Assembly: GCA_902779075.1 (NCBI GenBank)
Contig: CACZAK010000013.1
Coordinates: 1-60,464, forward strand
Reading direction: 5' to 3'
Length of the DNA stretch: 60,464 nt
Source: an uncultured bacterium
Lineage (GTDB): Bacteria > Verrucomicrobiota > Kiritimatiellia > RFP12 > UBA1067
In this document: in pieces, positions 1-7,912 of the stretch
Position numbering within the stretch: position 1 is the stretch's first letter
Layout: each line of letters opens with the position of its first letter
Made by a program: the position numbers and the translations under genes
Notes under the pieces: model-generated
Databases searched by the model: none
Told to the model about the DNA's origin: nothing
The model's input: the letters and a program-made list of their open reading frames with translations, nothing else

Positions 1-1
1 G

Positions 2-115
2 ATGTCTGAGGGCGTACTTTCGGACTATGGTGTTGACTTCATCGACGGAAGAATCGTCTGTACCAATCCGAAGAATGTGCATACCTTCGTCTACGAATCT
101 AACGACGACCTCTGA
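2..115 (+). CDS. C-terminal end of an unrecognised protein (partial at window edge)
   Basis: A frame open from the window edge ends at the TGA at 113-115 and encodes about 37 residues (SEGVLSDYGVDFIDG then CTNPKNVHTFVYESNDDL). I do not recognise the family. It probably belongs to a gene starting outside the window; a short internal ATG at position 2 is not a convincing start. What follows is decayed sequence, so this could itself be a remnant. Confidence 0.35.
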   Translation: MSEGVLSDYGVDFIDGRIVCTNPKNVHTFVYESNDDL

Positions 116-132
116 TCCCGCTCATTGCGCGC

Positions 133-160
133 TACGTCACTTATTCGAATATGTGACGTA
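133..160. repeat. 28-bp near-perfect palindrome, 11-6-11 layout
   Basis: The arms TACGTCACTTA and TATGTGACGTA are inverted copies with one mismatch around a 6-bp palindromic centre TTCGAA. A related element in the opposite orientation, lacking 8 bp of one arm, lies at about 11034-11058, exactly where an AlbA_2 reading frame breaks off. The 11-6-11 layout resembles tyrosine-recombinase core sites, but the arms do not match the usual dif consensus; an operator or mobile palindrome is equally possible. Confidence 0.55.
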
Positions 161-179
161 CCGCGCACTGGTTAGGCGG

Positions 180-419
180 GGGGCGAATGGTTCGGTTAAG
201 AGTGTGGATAAGACTGTGGATTGGACTGTGGATTGGAGTTCGGTTAGGAGCGAGGATGATAAATCAACCGACGGACAAATCATTTCCATCTTGTTGACAA
301 ATCCGCACCGTAATGTAAAGGGCGGGCCCAAGAAACGGGCCCAAGAAGCGGGCCCAAGTGCTGTTGTGGATCGGGTTATTCTAGCTTTGGTGGAATCTGA
401 CCGTAGTGGTACTGAATAG
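180..419 (+). pseudogene. Remnant of AlbA_2/RecG-like ATP-binding protein: repeat linker and C-terminal segment
   Basis: The frame reads a short lead-in, then four-residue repeats (SVDK, TVDW, TVDW) encoded by 12-bp units at 201-236, then a C-terminal stretch ending at TAG 417-419. In AlbA_2 (Schlafen-type) ATP-binding proteins such repeats link the ATPase part to a C-terminal winged helix. No ATPase part is present upstream, and the C-terminus (DGQIISILLTNPHR...) is degenerate compared with the copy at 563-1015. It is followed by a CARF fragment, repeating the order seen at 563-1170. Confidence 0.5.
201..236 (+). repeat. 12-bp tandem repeat, 3 units
   Basis: Three units of the form ASTGTGGATWRG encode four-residue repeats. 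The same repeat family occurs with six units at 749-820. Because the unit is 12 bp, copy changes alter linker length without shifting the frame. Confidence 0.8.
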
Positions 420-420
420 G

Positions 421-588
421 ATGACCGCGGCATTGGTAGGGTCACGCGTCCCGCGTGACCGCACTATCCTCGTCGCGGGCGGGAGCACTTCTCCGGCGGT
501 GCTGACGGAGGCGGTGTGCAAACATCGGGGAAATTTGATATACTTTGCCGTGGAGACAAGGCATGAGCCAACGCATTTTCATCAGTAG
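421..588 (+). pseudogene. N-terminal fragment of NE0113-type CARF protein (copy 1)
   Basis: Residues RTILVAGGSTSPAVLTEAV match the first strand-loop-helix of the CARF gene at 1877 (IVLIATMGSSPAVLTETV). The similarity stops after VCK and the rest is unrelated. A perfect 9-bp inverted repeat (GGTCACGCG...CGCGTGACC, 440-460) sits just before the conserved part, so the natural start is disturbed. It is a truncated, presumably non-functional relic. Confidence 0.6.
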
Positions 589-1015
589 CGTCCAACGCGA
601 GTTCGCGAAGGAACGCAAGGCGCTCGCCGAGTACGTGCGCAAGGACGCGATACTCGGGCGATTCTTTGACGTGTTTCTTTTCGAGGAAGTCCCGGCGCAA
701 GAGCGCAAGTTTGTCATGGTCATGCCGCGTCCGCAAAGTTCGGTTAAGAGTGTGGATTGGAGTGTGGATAAGACTGTGGATTGGACTGTGGATAAGACTG
801 TGGATTGGACTGTGGATAAGACAGCGGACGGTTCCACTAACGAACGCATACTGAATCTTCTCGTAACGAATCCCCGGGCGACTCAAGAGGAACTTGCAAG
901 GGTTCTTGGACTTTCCGTTCGCGGCATTGAATATGCCATTGGAACGTTGAAGAAAGCCAAGCGAATCAGGAAAGTCGGCGGCAAGCGCTTCGGCCATTGG
1001 GAGGTGATCGGATGA
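563..1015 (+). pseudogene. DUF4062-AlbA_2-winged-helix protein with internal in-frame deletion
   Basis: Residues 1-46 (MSQRIFISSVQREFAKERK...RFFDVFLFEEVPAQ) match the start of DUF4062 as found at the N-terminus of AlbA_2/HATPase ATP-binding proteins. The frame then jumps into KFVMVMPRPQ, which corresponds to the strand before the repeat linker (compare FRVILPNL at about 9240). Six VDW/VDK repeats follow, then a winged helix (ERILNLLVTNPRATQEELAR...RKVGGKRFGHWEVIG). The whole nucleotide-binding core, normally several hundred residues, is missing, yet the frame is intact for 150 residues. A TATACT-like -10 lies at about 540. The 3' end overlaps the next CARF fragment by 4 bp, as in an operon. 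Confidence 0.65.
749..820 (+). repeat. 12-bp tandem repeat, 6 units
   Basis: Six consecutive 12-bp units alternate between AGTGTGGATTGG/ACTGTGGATTGG and ACTGTGGATAAG forms, encoding (T/S)VDW and (T/S)VDK. The repeat forms the linker of the truncated AlbA_2-type protein. Confidence 0.9.
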
Positions 1016-1170
1016 AGTCAGCCAATCGCACAATCCTTATCGCAGGCATGGGCACCTCTCCGGCTGTGCTCACCGAGACGGTGTGGGCGCTTGCGCACCA
1101 GGAACAACCCGTCGTGCTTGACGGGGTAGTTGCGCTTGTTACGAAGTATCACAGGAGTTCGTTCTGTTAA
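1012..1170 (+). pseudogene. N-terminal fragment of NE0113-type CARF protein (copy 2)
   Basis: The 52-codon frame starts RTILIAGMGTSPAVLTETVWALAH near its N-terminus, nearly identical in motif to the intact CARF gene at 1877, and overlaps the end of the preceding winged-helix gene by ATGA. Similarity ends after about 40 residues (DGVVALVTKYH) and the frame stops at TAA. The truncation removes the GGRKT ligand-binding motif and the C-terminal region. Confidence 0.7.
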
Positions 1171-1197
1171 GGTAAAATGTAAACAAGGAATTGAAGA

Positions 1198-1884
1198 GTG
1201 GAGAATATAGGAATACTTAGACCGTCATATACGGCTCGGCAGTTAGCTGAGCCATTGGGCATTTCTCATGCTTGTCCTGTATTGTATCGATTTATTGAGG
1301 ATGAGTATATTGATGATTTTCTAGAGAGGGGACGGATTCAAATATCGACCATCCCTCATTGCAGAAAAATAGAAGATAGACGCCGAAGAGATGCAATGGA
1401 GTCTGCATATGAATATGATCTTGAATGGAGTGATTGTGTAACGCTAGTAAATACATTGGTAGGTGAGAATGCGTTTGTATTTTGTTGCTCATTAACACAA
1501 TGCGCAATACATGATAAGGCTCACACTTCTTGTTTGGAACTACATAATTGGCACGAACTGGCATTGGAAGTTGGCGGACAATTACGGAATATGGGATATC
1601 CCATTGGGGAAATCTTTGCTGGGCCGTGTAATTACGCACAAAAAAGAAGAAGAATAGATATGCGACCAAATAACTATGGCGAAGTGAGGATTGAAGAAAT
1701 ACTTAGTACTATAGGACAAGAAGCGTTGTACACGACAAAAGATTTTTGGTTTGCCGAAGAACATGAATTCAGGATTATGTGGCTTTCAAATGAAAAGGTT
1801 TCGACAGATCCGATTATTGTAACTGTCAAGGAGCCTAAACGTTATGGATGTAAAATTCCTGCCATAGGGAGAACATATGAGTAA
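1198..1884 (+). CDS. DUF2971-like protein upstream of CARF gene
   Basis: The 228-residue protein has a central YRFIEDEYIDDFLERGRIQISTI segment followed by CRKIEDRRRRDAMES, a pattern reminiscent of DUF2971 proteins (a family of unknown biochemical function often seen in accessory islands). The start is GTG with an AGGA-type ribosome site; no ATG further in gives the conserved part. It overlaps the CARF gene by 8 bp (1877-1884), so the two are translationally coupled. Base composition is clearly AT-richer than the core genes, a sign of transfer. The family assignment is tentative; an effector role paired with the CARF sensor is inference. Confidence 0.6.
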   Translation: MENIGILRPSYTARQLAEPLGISHACPVLYRFIEDEYIDDFLERGRIQISTIPHCRKIEDRRRRDAMESAYEYDLEWSDCVTLVNTLVGENAFVFCCSLTQCAIHDKAHTSCLELHNWHELALEVGGQLRNMGYPIGEIFAGPCNYAQKRRRIDMRPNNYGEVRIEEILSTIGQEALYTTKDFWFAEEHEFRIMWLSNEKVSTDPIIVTVKEPKRYGCKIPAIGRTYE

Positions 1885-3058
1885 GCATGCGAATGACAAA
1901 CGTATAGTGCTGATTGCAACGATGGGGTCGTCGCCGGCTGTGTTGACGGAGACGGTTTGGGCGTTGGCACATTTGAAGAAGTCAATAGTACCAGATGAAA
2001 TCGTTGTATTGTCCGCGAGAAACTCGGTGGACAAGATGAGGCGCGATTTGCTCGAGGGAAGCAATCCTGTTTGGATGAGGCTTCTTTCGGCGTTAAGAAA
2101 GGATAAGATTTGTACCGATGGTAAACTCATTTTCGGACCAATGTCAATCCATGTAATCCCTGATGCGAGTAAAAACGAGATGTGGGATTTGCGGTCGGCT
2201 GAAGACAACCTGCTTGCTGCGGATTTTATGATGCAGGAGATAAGAAAGTATTCGGAATCGCCGGATGTTGAAATTATTGCGTCGATTGCGGGTGGCCGCA
2301 AGACCATGAGCGCATTGCTTCTTTCTTGCATGTCGCTTCTCGGTCGCGATGAAGATAAGGTTGTCCATGTGCTACTGCCTGAAGAATTGGAGGGAGGTGC
2401 CGAACCGCCATTTTATTTCCCACAGAAAGGCGTAGTCCACGTGGCGCGACGGACAGGGAAGAAGTATAAAGGAGATAAACTTCGAAGTGAACTGTTCGAA
2501 GTTCCTTTTGTTCGTATGCGTGGTTGGTATCAGGAAAAGTTCAAGACTAATCCGCCAACCTACCTAAGCCTTGTCAAAAAGATACAGCAGGTTTCTCCGC
2601 CCGCAGCCGTTTATCAGAAGTTGGAGATAGACTTTGACGGGAGTGGGTATCTTCGGATTCTGCCAGAGCGAATTGATGTAAAATTGAGCGCTCCGGCGTT
2701 CATGCTAATAACTCTTATTGCGAGGGGAGTACCTAAGGATGTTCTTGGGAATGAGTTGTATCGGCTGAAAAAGATTCTCGCGGATGCTGACTTCCCAATG
2801 GCGGTTAAATGGAATGACAAGTTCTGCGAAAGCCCAAAGTTTGAGGCGGAGGGATTGACAGCAGAAAATCTTGGTGATCTGGCCGACTGCATGTCGGAGA
2901 TCCGCACAAAGTTGGCGAGGGCAGGTTTTACACGGGTAGAGGATATTGCTCCCAAAAGGAATGGGAAGATTCTTTATCCCTTGAATAGTTTTGTTACCCA
3001 AAATGAGAATCTAATTCCTGCGGATATCCGCGAATATCTTATTTCTGGTGTTGAATGA
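1877..3058 (+). CDS. CARF-domain protein, CRISPR-associated NE0113/SSO2081-like (ring-nuclease-type sensor)
   Basis: The 393-residue protein has an N-terminal Rossmann-like CARF start (RIVLIATMGSSPAVLTETVWALAH, residues 9-32) and the hallmark IASIAGGRKTMSALL motif near residue 135, then VVHVLLPEE. A segment FEVPFVRMRGWY near 210 also fits the NE0113 family. CARF domains bind cyclic oligoadenylates, and SSO2081-type members degrade them. The C-terminal half (about 225-393) carries no nuclease motif I can name. No array or other cas gene is in the window. It is coupled to the DUF2971-like gene upstream and separated by 48 bp from the ATPase gene downstream. Two truncated homologues precede it. 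Confidence 0.75.
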   Translation: MSKHANDKRIVLIATMGSSPAVLTETVWALAHLKKSIVPDEIVVLSARNSVDKMRRDLLEGSNPVWMRLLSALRKDKICTDGKLIFGPMSIHVIPDASKNEMWDLRSAEDNLLAADFMMQEIRKYSESPDVEIIASIAGGRKTMSALLLSCMSLLGRDEDKVVHVLLPEELEGGAEPPFYFPQKGVVHVARRTGKKYKGDKLRSELFEVPFVRMRGWYQEKFKTNPPTYLSLVKKIQQVSPPAAVYQKLEIDFDGSGYLRILPERIDVKLSAPAFMLITLIARGVPKDVLGNELYRLKKILADADFPMAVKWNDKFCESPKFEAEGLTAENLGDLADCMSEIRTKLARAGFTRVEDIAPKRNGKILYPLNSFVTQNENLIPADIREYLISGVE

Positions 3059-3106
3059 AAGATTCAAGTATACTATGCGGCGTCGAAACACAAAAGGATA
3101 CATGTC

Positions 3107-4489
3107 ATGCTGAATCGAATCAGAGTCAAAAACTTCAAGTCTTTTAAGGACTTAGATTATAGTTGCTCCAAGTTGAATCTGCTTACAGGCGTAAACGGTG
3201 CTGGTAAGAGTTCGTTTGTACAGCTGTTGCTGTTGTTGAAGGACATTTCTGCTAAAGACTCAATTGGTTCTGTGATAAGTGCGAAAGAAATAGGTTTTCT
3301 TGGTAAGCCTATAGATCTTAAGTATTGTTATGCTAATAAAGACGACGATATAGAGTTTGATGTAGATTTTGCAATTAGAGGTTCTTTGGAAGAAGAAGAC
3401 GGGGGATGGTGTTTTAGGGGACATCCTGATTTTAATCTTGATCGTTTGTCTCCATTTGAAGGTCAGCCCAAGGAGTATTGTGATAAAAAAAACGTTTCAT
3501 TGGTCTTGCAGTTGCACGGCAATGATTCATTTAAGATAATCTATGTACCACTTTGGAGCGAGCTTTTGAACTCTTACTCTTCAGAACGCGAAGAATTGGA
3601 GGTGTTTCTTTCTAAACATGGTGGGAGAGAGGCCATTCAGAAGCGAATTGAAGAAGGCGCCAATGTTACGCAGGATGATCATGACATTTACGAACAGATG
3701 ATGTCAAAATTAAAATCCGTTGCTGAACTACGTAAAAGAACCAAGAAGGAGATTGATACGGAAGCCACAGAAAATAGGGATGCGCTGAAAGAGGAGTTTT
3801 CTTTCGTACGCATGGTCAGTGCGTTCCGTATAAAACCTCGTGAAGTTCATGACGCAGGATACGTGTCAGAAAAATTTAATCCAGAAGGTAATGATGTGAT
3901 TGAATACCTGTATGGAAGCGGACGGTCGTATTTCCTAGAGTCAAATAATCCAATGCGTCATCGTTCAACGAAACCAGAAGGGAGGTCTTGTTTGATAGAT
4001 CAGGTAAATGCTTGGCTTGGTGAGGTGTCGCCTGGTGCGAAAATAAATATCAAGAGTGATTGCGTTGGGGATGAAGAGAAATTTGTTGAATCGGTTGACT
4101 TTGGTGAAGGTGATTTGGTCCGGGCATTTAAGCCTCAGAATGTTGGTTTTGGAATTAGTTATGTTTTGCCCGTGCTTGTAACTCTGTTGACGGCACAACC
4201 TGAGGACATTGTCATCGCTAGCGGAGTTCAGCTATTTGTTGAGACGCATAGTGATCACGTTATAAACGGGGTACGGGTGGCAATCAAAGAAGGTGTAATC
4301 AAGCCTGATGAGGCAAAAGTTGCGTTCTTCGAACGTAGTAAGCATACGATTTCTTCCGAGGATGGTAAGGATTCTGTTGAGGTCTATACTTCAGAACGTG
4401 ACATCTTTATTGACAAGAACGGATCTCTCAGTGAGTATCCAACCGATTTTCTCGATGAGTGGAATAACCAATTGATGGAGTTATTGTAA
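3107..4489 (+). CDS. DUF3696-type AAA/ABC ATPase with Walker B segment deleted
   Basis: The 460-residue protein begins with RIRVKNFKSFKDL and a Walker A GVNGAGKSS at residues 30-38, typical of OLD/RecF-like ATPases, and ends with the DUF3696-type tail (FFERSKHT...SLSEYPTDFLDEWNNQLMELL). Compared with its paralogue at 5366, about 26 residues containing the Walker B region (VIENPEAHLHP) are absent: EDIVIA joins directly to SGVQLFVETHSDH at about 4212-4224. The signature-like segment is also altered (PEGND against SEGQN). ATP hydrolysis is therefore probably lost, while ATP binding may remain. Its stop overlaps the next gene's start (TAATG). Start ATG has AAGGA upstream. Confidence 0.75.
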   Translation: MLNRIRVKNFKSFKDLDYSCSKLNLLTGVNGAGKSSFVQLLLLLKDISAKDSIGSVISAKEIGFLGKPIDLKYCYANKDDDIEFDVDFAIRGSLEEEDGGWCFRGHPDFNLDRLSPFEGQPKEYCDKKNVSLVLQLHGNDSFKIIYVPLWSELLNSYSSEREELEVFLSKHGGREAIQKRIEEGANVTQDDHDIYEQMMSKLKSVAELRKRTKKEIDTEATENRDALKEEFSFVRMVSAFRIKPREVHDAGYVSEKFNPEGNDVIEYLYGSGRSYFLESNNPMRHRSTKPEGRSCLIDQVNAWLGEVSPGAKINIKSDCVGDEEKFVESVDFGEGDLVRAFKPQNVGFGISYVLPVLVTLLTAQPEDIVIASGVQLFVETHSDHVINGVRVAIKEGVIKPDEAKVAFFERSKHTISSEDGKDSVEVYTSERDIFIDKNGSLSEYPTDFLDEWNNQLMELL

Positions 4490-5355
4490 TGTCTGTTTAT
4501 TTTAATGAGTTGACAATTGACGAAATACCGCAGCAAACGTACCAGTTGCTGAAAGATTTCCGAAGTGTGTGGTCTAAGTTCGTTAGTGCGACCGATAAGA
4601 AAATTAAGGACATTGTGTTGCCCCACTCTGAATGGGAAAAACTCTGGATTGCTGTTTCTTCTAATGCGGATCCTGCTATGATGGAATTCATGCGGTTCTT
4701 CAGACCTAAATTTATAGAAGCACCAGAAGATAGTTTTTCACCACAAGTCAATGATCGATTTGATGGCTTAGAATATCGAATCAAACTTGAGAATGGAGCC
4801 AAGGTTGAATGTCGAAGCCTTGGGTGGGCTTCGCTTAACAGGTCGGTTACGCTTGGATTGCAATCATCAGAATTCTGGGGTCGGCTCTGTTACAATATTG
4901 AGTGTTATGAGGGAGAGTCGCTAGATTATCCAACATCAGAAGTGACGGTTCTTTGCATTACGAAACCTAGTCATATAGATGATGCCAAGGTTAAGGCGTG
5001 GATTACTGCTAATCAGGAATTTGCGGATGTTTCTGCCCCAGTCCCTACTTCGCTATCTTTTGGCGCGAAGAAACAACCTAGTTTTAAAGTTCCACACCAT
5101 GAGAATGAGAAGTTGAAAGATTTTTGCAATAAACTTGTGAGATACCCATATGTTGTAGGAGTAGTGGACACACTTAGATTTGATAGTACCACTAGCCGCT
5201 TTATCTTGCGATGTTATGAAGATGGGACTATCGATATACGATTACATTGGACGGAAACGGGATGCGGATTAAAGGTACAAACTACAGGCCAAGGTAAAAG
5301 ACAAACAGAATTGATTGGCAAGTGGCTTCAGGAAGAATTTGATCGCCGTTCGTAA
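4489..5355 (+). CDS. Unknown protein between two DUF3696 ATPases
   Basis: The 288-residue soluble protein has no signal peptide or membrane segment and no motif I recognise. It overlaps the first ATPase by one base and ends 10 bp before the second ATPase, so it is almost certainly cotranscribed with both. In ATPase-based defence operons the gene next to the ATPase often encodes the effector, but nothing here shows catalytic residues; that role is a guess from position only. Confidence 0.6.
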   Translation: MSVYFNELTIDEIPQQTYQLLKDFRSVWSKFVSATDKKIKDIVLPHSEWEKLWIAVSSNADPAMMEFMRFFRPKFIEAPEDSFSPQVNDRFDGLEYRIKLENGAKVECRSLGWASLNRSVTLGLQSSEFWGRLCYNIECYEGESLDYPTSEVTVLCITKPSHIDDAKVKAWITANQEFADVSAPVPTSLSFGAKKQPSFKVPHHENEKLKDFCNKLVRYPYVVGVVDTLRFDSTTSRFILRCYEDGTIDIRLHWTETGCGLKVQTTGQGKRQTELIGKWLQEEFDRRS

Positions 5356-5365
5356 GGAGAGCGTC

Positions 5366-6670
5366 ATGTTAAAGAAAATCCATGTTAAGAATTTCAAGTC
5401 ATTGAAAAACGTTGATGTGCCTTGTGCAGGATTAAATTTACTTATGGGGATTAATGGTGCAGGGAAGAGTTCTTTTATTCAGGTTTTACGGTTACTTGAT
5501 ATTGCTGCTGATCATATTGAGGCCTTGCTTCAAAAAATTTGTGCTGCGGATTTTGGAGGGGGTGTGGAGTTTAAAGATATACAGTACAGCTACGGAACAC
5601 AAGCACCAGCGATATCTGTAAGTTTTGAAGACAATACTGGTGCCCATTATGAGCTTGAACGCGTACTCAATAATGATGATGTTGATGAGCGTCCGGGGAT
5701 AATTGATGTACATCACCCAGACTATATTAAGACACTAACAGCATATCTTGACATGTTGGAACTTGAATCGCGTAGAGATGCTGGAATTGATGTGTCGCAG
5801 GAAGATATCCGCAATGCGCGAGAAAAGGGAGATCGTGCTTCTGCCGAAGTGGAAGATAAGATTCAGCTTGATGAACGCGCAGCCGTAGGTGTTTATAAAA
5901 GGATATGGCACGGAGCAAGGTTTGTTGATTCCTTTCGACAAAAGCCTGTTGATGTTAGGGAAGGGGGCACCTATAATCGTCTTCCTTTCACTTTCTTTGA
6001 TGATACCCATGATTCAAGGGATATAAGGCAATTTGCTTCTGAAGGACAGAATACTATTGAATTCCTTTATAAGATTTCCCATACGATCGAAGGGGCGCAT
6101 ATTATTGAAGATGTCAATAAGTGCCTTGAGTGGGTGTCTCCTGGGGCACGGTTGGACATTGAGGAAAAACGTATCGGAGCGCATGAATATTATGTTACTG
6201 CTTTTGACTATGGCGTGAATGGTGATAGGCGATTGTTCAAACCACAAAATGTAGGTTTTGGGTTGAATGATATTCTCCCCGTCCTCGTAACTCTTCTTAC
6301 TGCCAAGAAAGATTCTATTATCGTGATAGAAAATCCAGAGGCACACCTCCATCCAAGAGGACAGGCAGAAATTGGTAAGTTGATTGCGGAGACTGTATCG
6401 CGTGGTGTGCAGGTGTTCATTGAAACGCATAGCGATCATGTAATTAATGGCATTCGTGTTGCGGTTAAGAAAGGAGTATTAAAGCCGTCAGATGTGAACA
6501 TCGCCTTCTTTGAGCGTAAAGAACATGATGTGGTTGATGACGAGGGTAAGGAATCGCGTGAGATTTTTACTACAGTGAGGGACATAAAGGTTGATGCGAA
6601 TGGTTCACTTAGTGAGTACCCAGAAGACTTTATGGACGAATGGAACAACCAATTGATGAGGTTGTTGTGA
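5366..6670 (+). CDS. DUF3696-type AAA/ABC ATPase (complete paralogue)
   Basis: The 434-residue protein has Walker A GINGAGKSS (residues 28-36), a signature-like ASEGQNTIEFL, Walker B/D-loop IIVIENPEAHLHPRGQAEIG, and the H-loop FIETHSDH, followed by the DUF3696-type C-terminus (NGSLSEYPEDFMDEWNNQLM). The start at 5366 follows AAGGAGAGCGTC; an upstream in-frame start would overlap the previous gene and is less likely. It is the intact version of the ATPase at 3107. The family is related to OLD and Septu-type ATPases; a defence role is inferred from neighbours. Confidence 0.8.
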   Translation: MLKKIHVKNFKSLKNVDVPCAGLNLLMGINGAGKSSFIQVLRLLDIAADHIEALLQKICAADFGGGVEFKDIQYSYGTQAPAISVSFEDNTGAHYELERVLNNDDVDERPGIIDVHHPDYIKTLTAYLDMLELESRRDAGIDVSQEDIRNAREKGDRASAEVEDKIQLDERAAVGVYKRIWHGARFVDSFRQKPVDVREGGTYNRLPFTFFDDTHDSRDIRQFASEGQNTIEFLYKISHTIEGAHIIEDVNKCLEWVSPGARLDIEEKRIGAHEYYVTAFDYGVNGDRRLFKPQNVGFGLNDILPVLVTLLTAKKDSIIVIENPEAHLHPRGQAEIGKLIAETVSRGVQVFIETHSDHVINGIRVAVKKGVLKPSDVNIAFFERKEHDVVDDEGKESREIFTTVRDIKVDANGSLSEYPEDFMDEWNNQLMRLL

Positions 6671-6781
6671 CTCGTGATCATATAAGTTTTGGTGGCGGAT
6701 ATCTGTGGATATCCGCTTTTTACTTTACATGTCGGAGAAATGGGATAATGTTCGCGTTCCAAGACCAAGTAAGGTTAACGA

Positions 6782-7244
6782 ATGCGGAAAACAAAAATAG
6801 CTATATTCGATCTTGATGGATCGCTTGTGGAATGGGCGCATTACGACGGACACAATCCGTGCTGTTGGAATGGCAGACACGGATGTCAATGCTGTTGTGA
6901 AGGCAAAGATTGAAGCATATTGTCATGAACTCTGGCGTACACATCTTGGTGCGGCGGCGGAAGCACTACAGTGCGTACTTGTAAACCGAAGTGCGTTTGA
7001 TAAGGTTGTACTGCTCACCAACAGCATTGAACGTCGTGCGATAGAGACTTTGCGCTATTATGGATTGGAGCGTTGCTTTGACGAGATCGTTTGCAACGGC
7101 GGAAGTGGCGATAAGTACGCCAACTATTTTAAGAGTTTCGATTCAGACCCTGCGGCGTGTGTCGTGTGGGAGAACGAAGAGGGACAAATCATGTCCGCAA
7201 TCGCTGCGGGTGTAAAAACAGAAAACATCAGAAAGGTAGGTTGA
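6782..7244 (+). pseudogene. HAD-superfamily hydrolase, frameshifted near motif I
   Basis: ATG 6782 opens with KIAIFDLDGSL, the HAD motif I (DxD with nucleophile Asp). That frame then reads nonsense, whereas the next frame continues the protein with WNGRITTDTIRAVG, motif II-like VVLLTNS and the C-terminal YANYFKSFDSDPAACVVWENEEGQIMSA (written here as two parts of one segment). Removing one G at about 6827 would restore a single 153-codon frame. Either the gene is broken or the base is a sequence error. The gene ends 2 bp before the phosphoribosyltransferase gene. Confidence 0.65.
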
Positions 7245-7246
7245 TT

Positions 7247-7870
7247 ATGCTGCACGGTAAGATTGGTAAGGACGCATTCTTGGGCAGGGATGTTGATCTC
7301 TATTTTCATGCTCATTACTACGGATTCAGCTCGTCTGAGAATACCCTTAAATACATTAACTATCTCAAGAATGATCGTCGCGATTACGATAGGGTGATCG
7401 CACAATGCGAGGACAAGGCCGCTACGGTTCTTGCTGCAGATCTCGCGGAACTTGTCGGTATGTATGGCCCTCTTACGGTTTGCGGCATACCCCGCTCGAA
7501 ACGGGAGAGTGTCTATCCTCCGGAGAAGATGGGTCTTAAGAGGGCGATCCGTAAGGCGATTACCATGACTCCTAATCTCACGGATGGCATGGACTATATT
7601 GTACGGCATACTAATACGCTGTGTACTCATCGGAGCTATTGGGGATATGGTGGAGATGGGGAAGGCCCCCGCCCTGGATTGATGCGCGATACATGTCGCC
7701 TTTCAGGAGATATAGCCGGAAAGAACATCGTGTTGGTTGATGATATCTATACAGCAGGAGTCGGCATTGATGAGGATGGTGTTCAAGCACTTTTCGATGC
7801 CGGTGCAGCAAGCGTGATCATGTACGCTTTCGGTTGTACTGCCAGTCGCGGTTATCGTAAGTGTGCTTGA
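7247..7870 (+). CDS. Phosphoribosyltransferase-fold protein
   Basis: The 207-residue protein contains the PRPP-binding signature NIVLVDDIYTAGVGIDEDG near residues 158-176, where the paired Asp and following TAG loop bind PRPP in type I phosphoribosyltransferases. An earlier TVCGIPRSKR segment fits a ComF/salvage-type layout. It lies between the HAD and DprA-like genes. PRTase, HAD and DprA/SLOG domains recur together in predicted nucleotide-based conflict systems; the substrate here is unknown. The start ATG follows the HAD stop by 2 bp. Confidence 0.75.
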   Translation: MLHGKIGKDAFLGRDVDLYFHAHYYGFSSSENTLKYINYLKNDRRDYDRVIAQCEDKAATVLAADLAELVGMYGPLTVCGIPRSKRESVYPPEKMGLKRAIRKAITMTPNLTDGMDYIVRHTNTLCTHRSYWGYGGDGEGPRPGLMRDTCRLSGDIAGKNIVLVDDIYTAGVGIDEDGVQALFDAGAASVIMYAFGCTASRGYRKCA

Positions 7871-7895
7871 TTGGCGGTAATGATTTCGGTATACT
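7867..7895 (+). promoter_or_regulatory. Sigma70-type promoter for the DprA-like gene
   Basis: TTGATT (7867-7872) and TATACT (7890-7895) are separated by 17 bp, upstream of the AGGAG and ATG at 7913. The promoter overlaps the end of the phosphoribosyltransferase gene, so the DprA-like gene can be expressed separately. Confidence 0.7.
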
Positions 7896-7912
7896 ACCAA
7901 AGGAGACAGGAA

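Noticed and set aside
133..160. Chromosome dimer resolution (dif) site
   Set aside because: The 11-6-11 layout fits, but the arms lack the XerC/XerD consensus and the site lies in decayed accessory DNA with a second partial copy.
201..820. Tandem repeats as a CRISPR array
   Set aside because: Units are 12 bp, adjacent without spacers, and translate into four-residue repeats.
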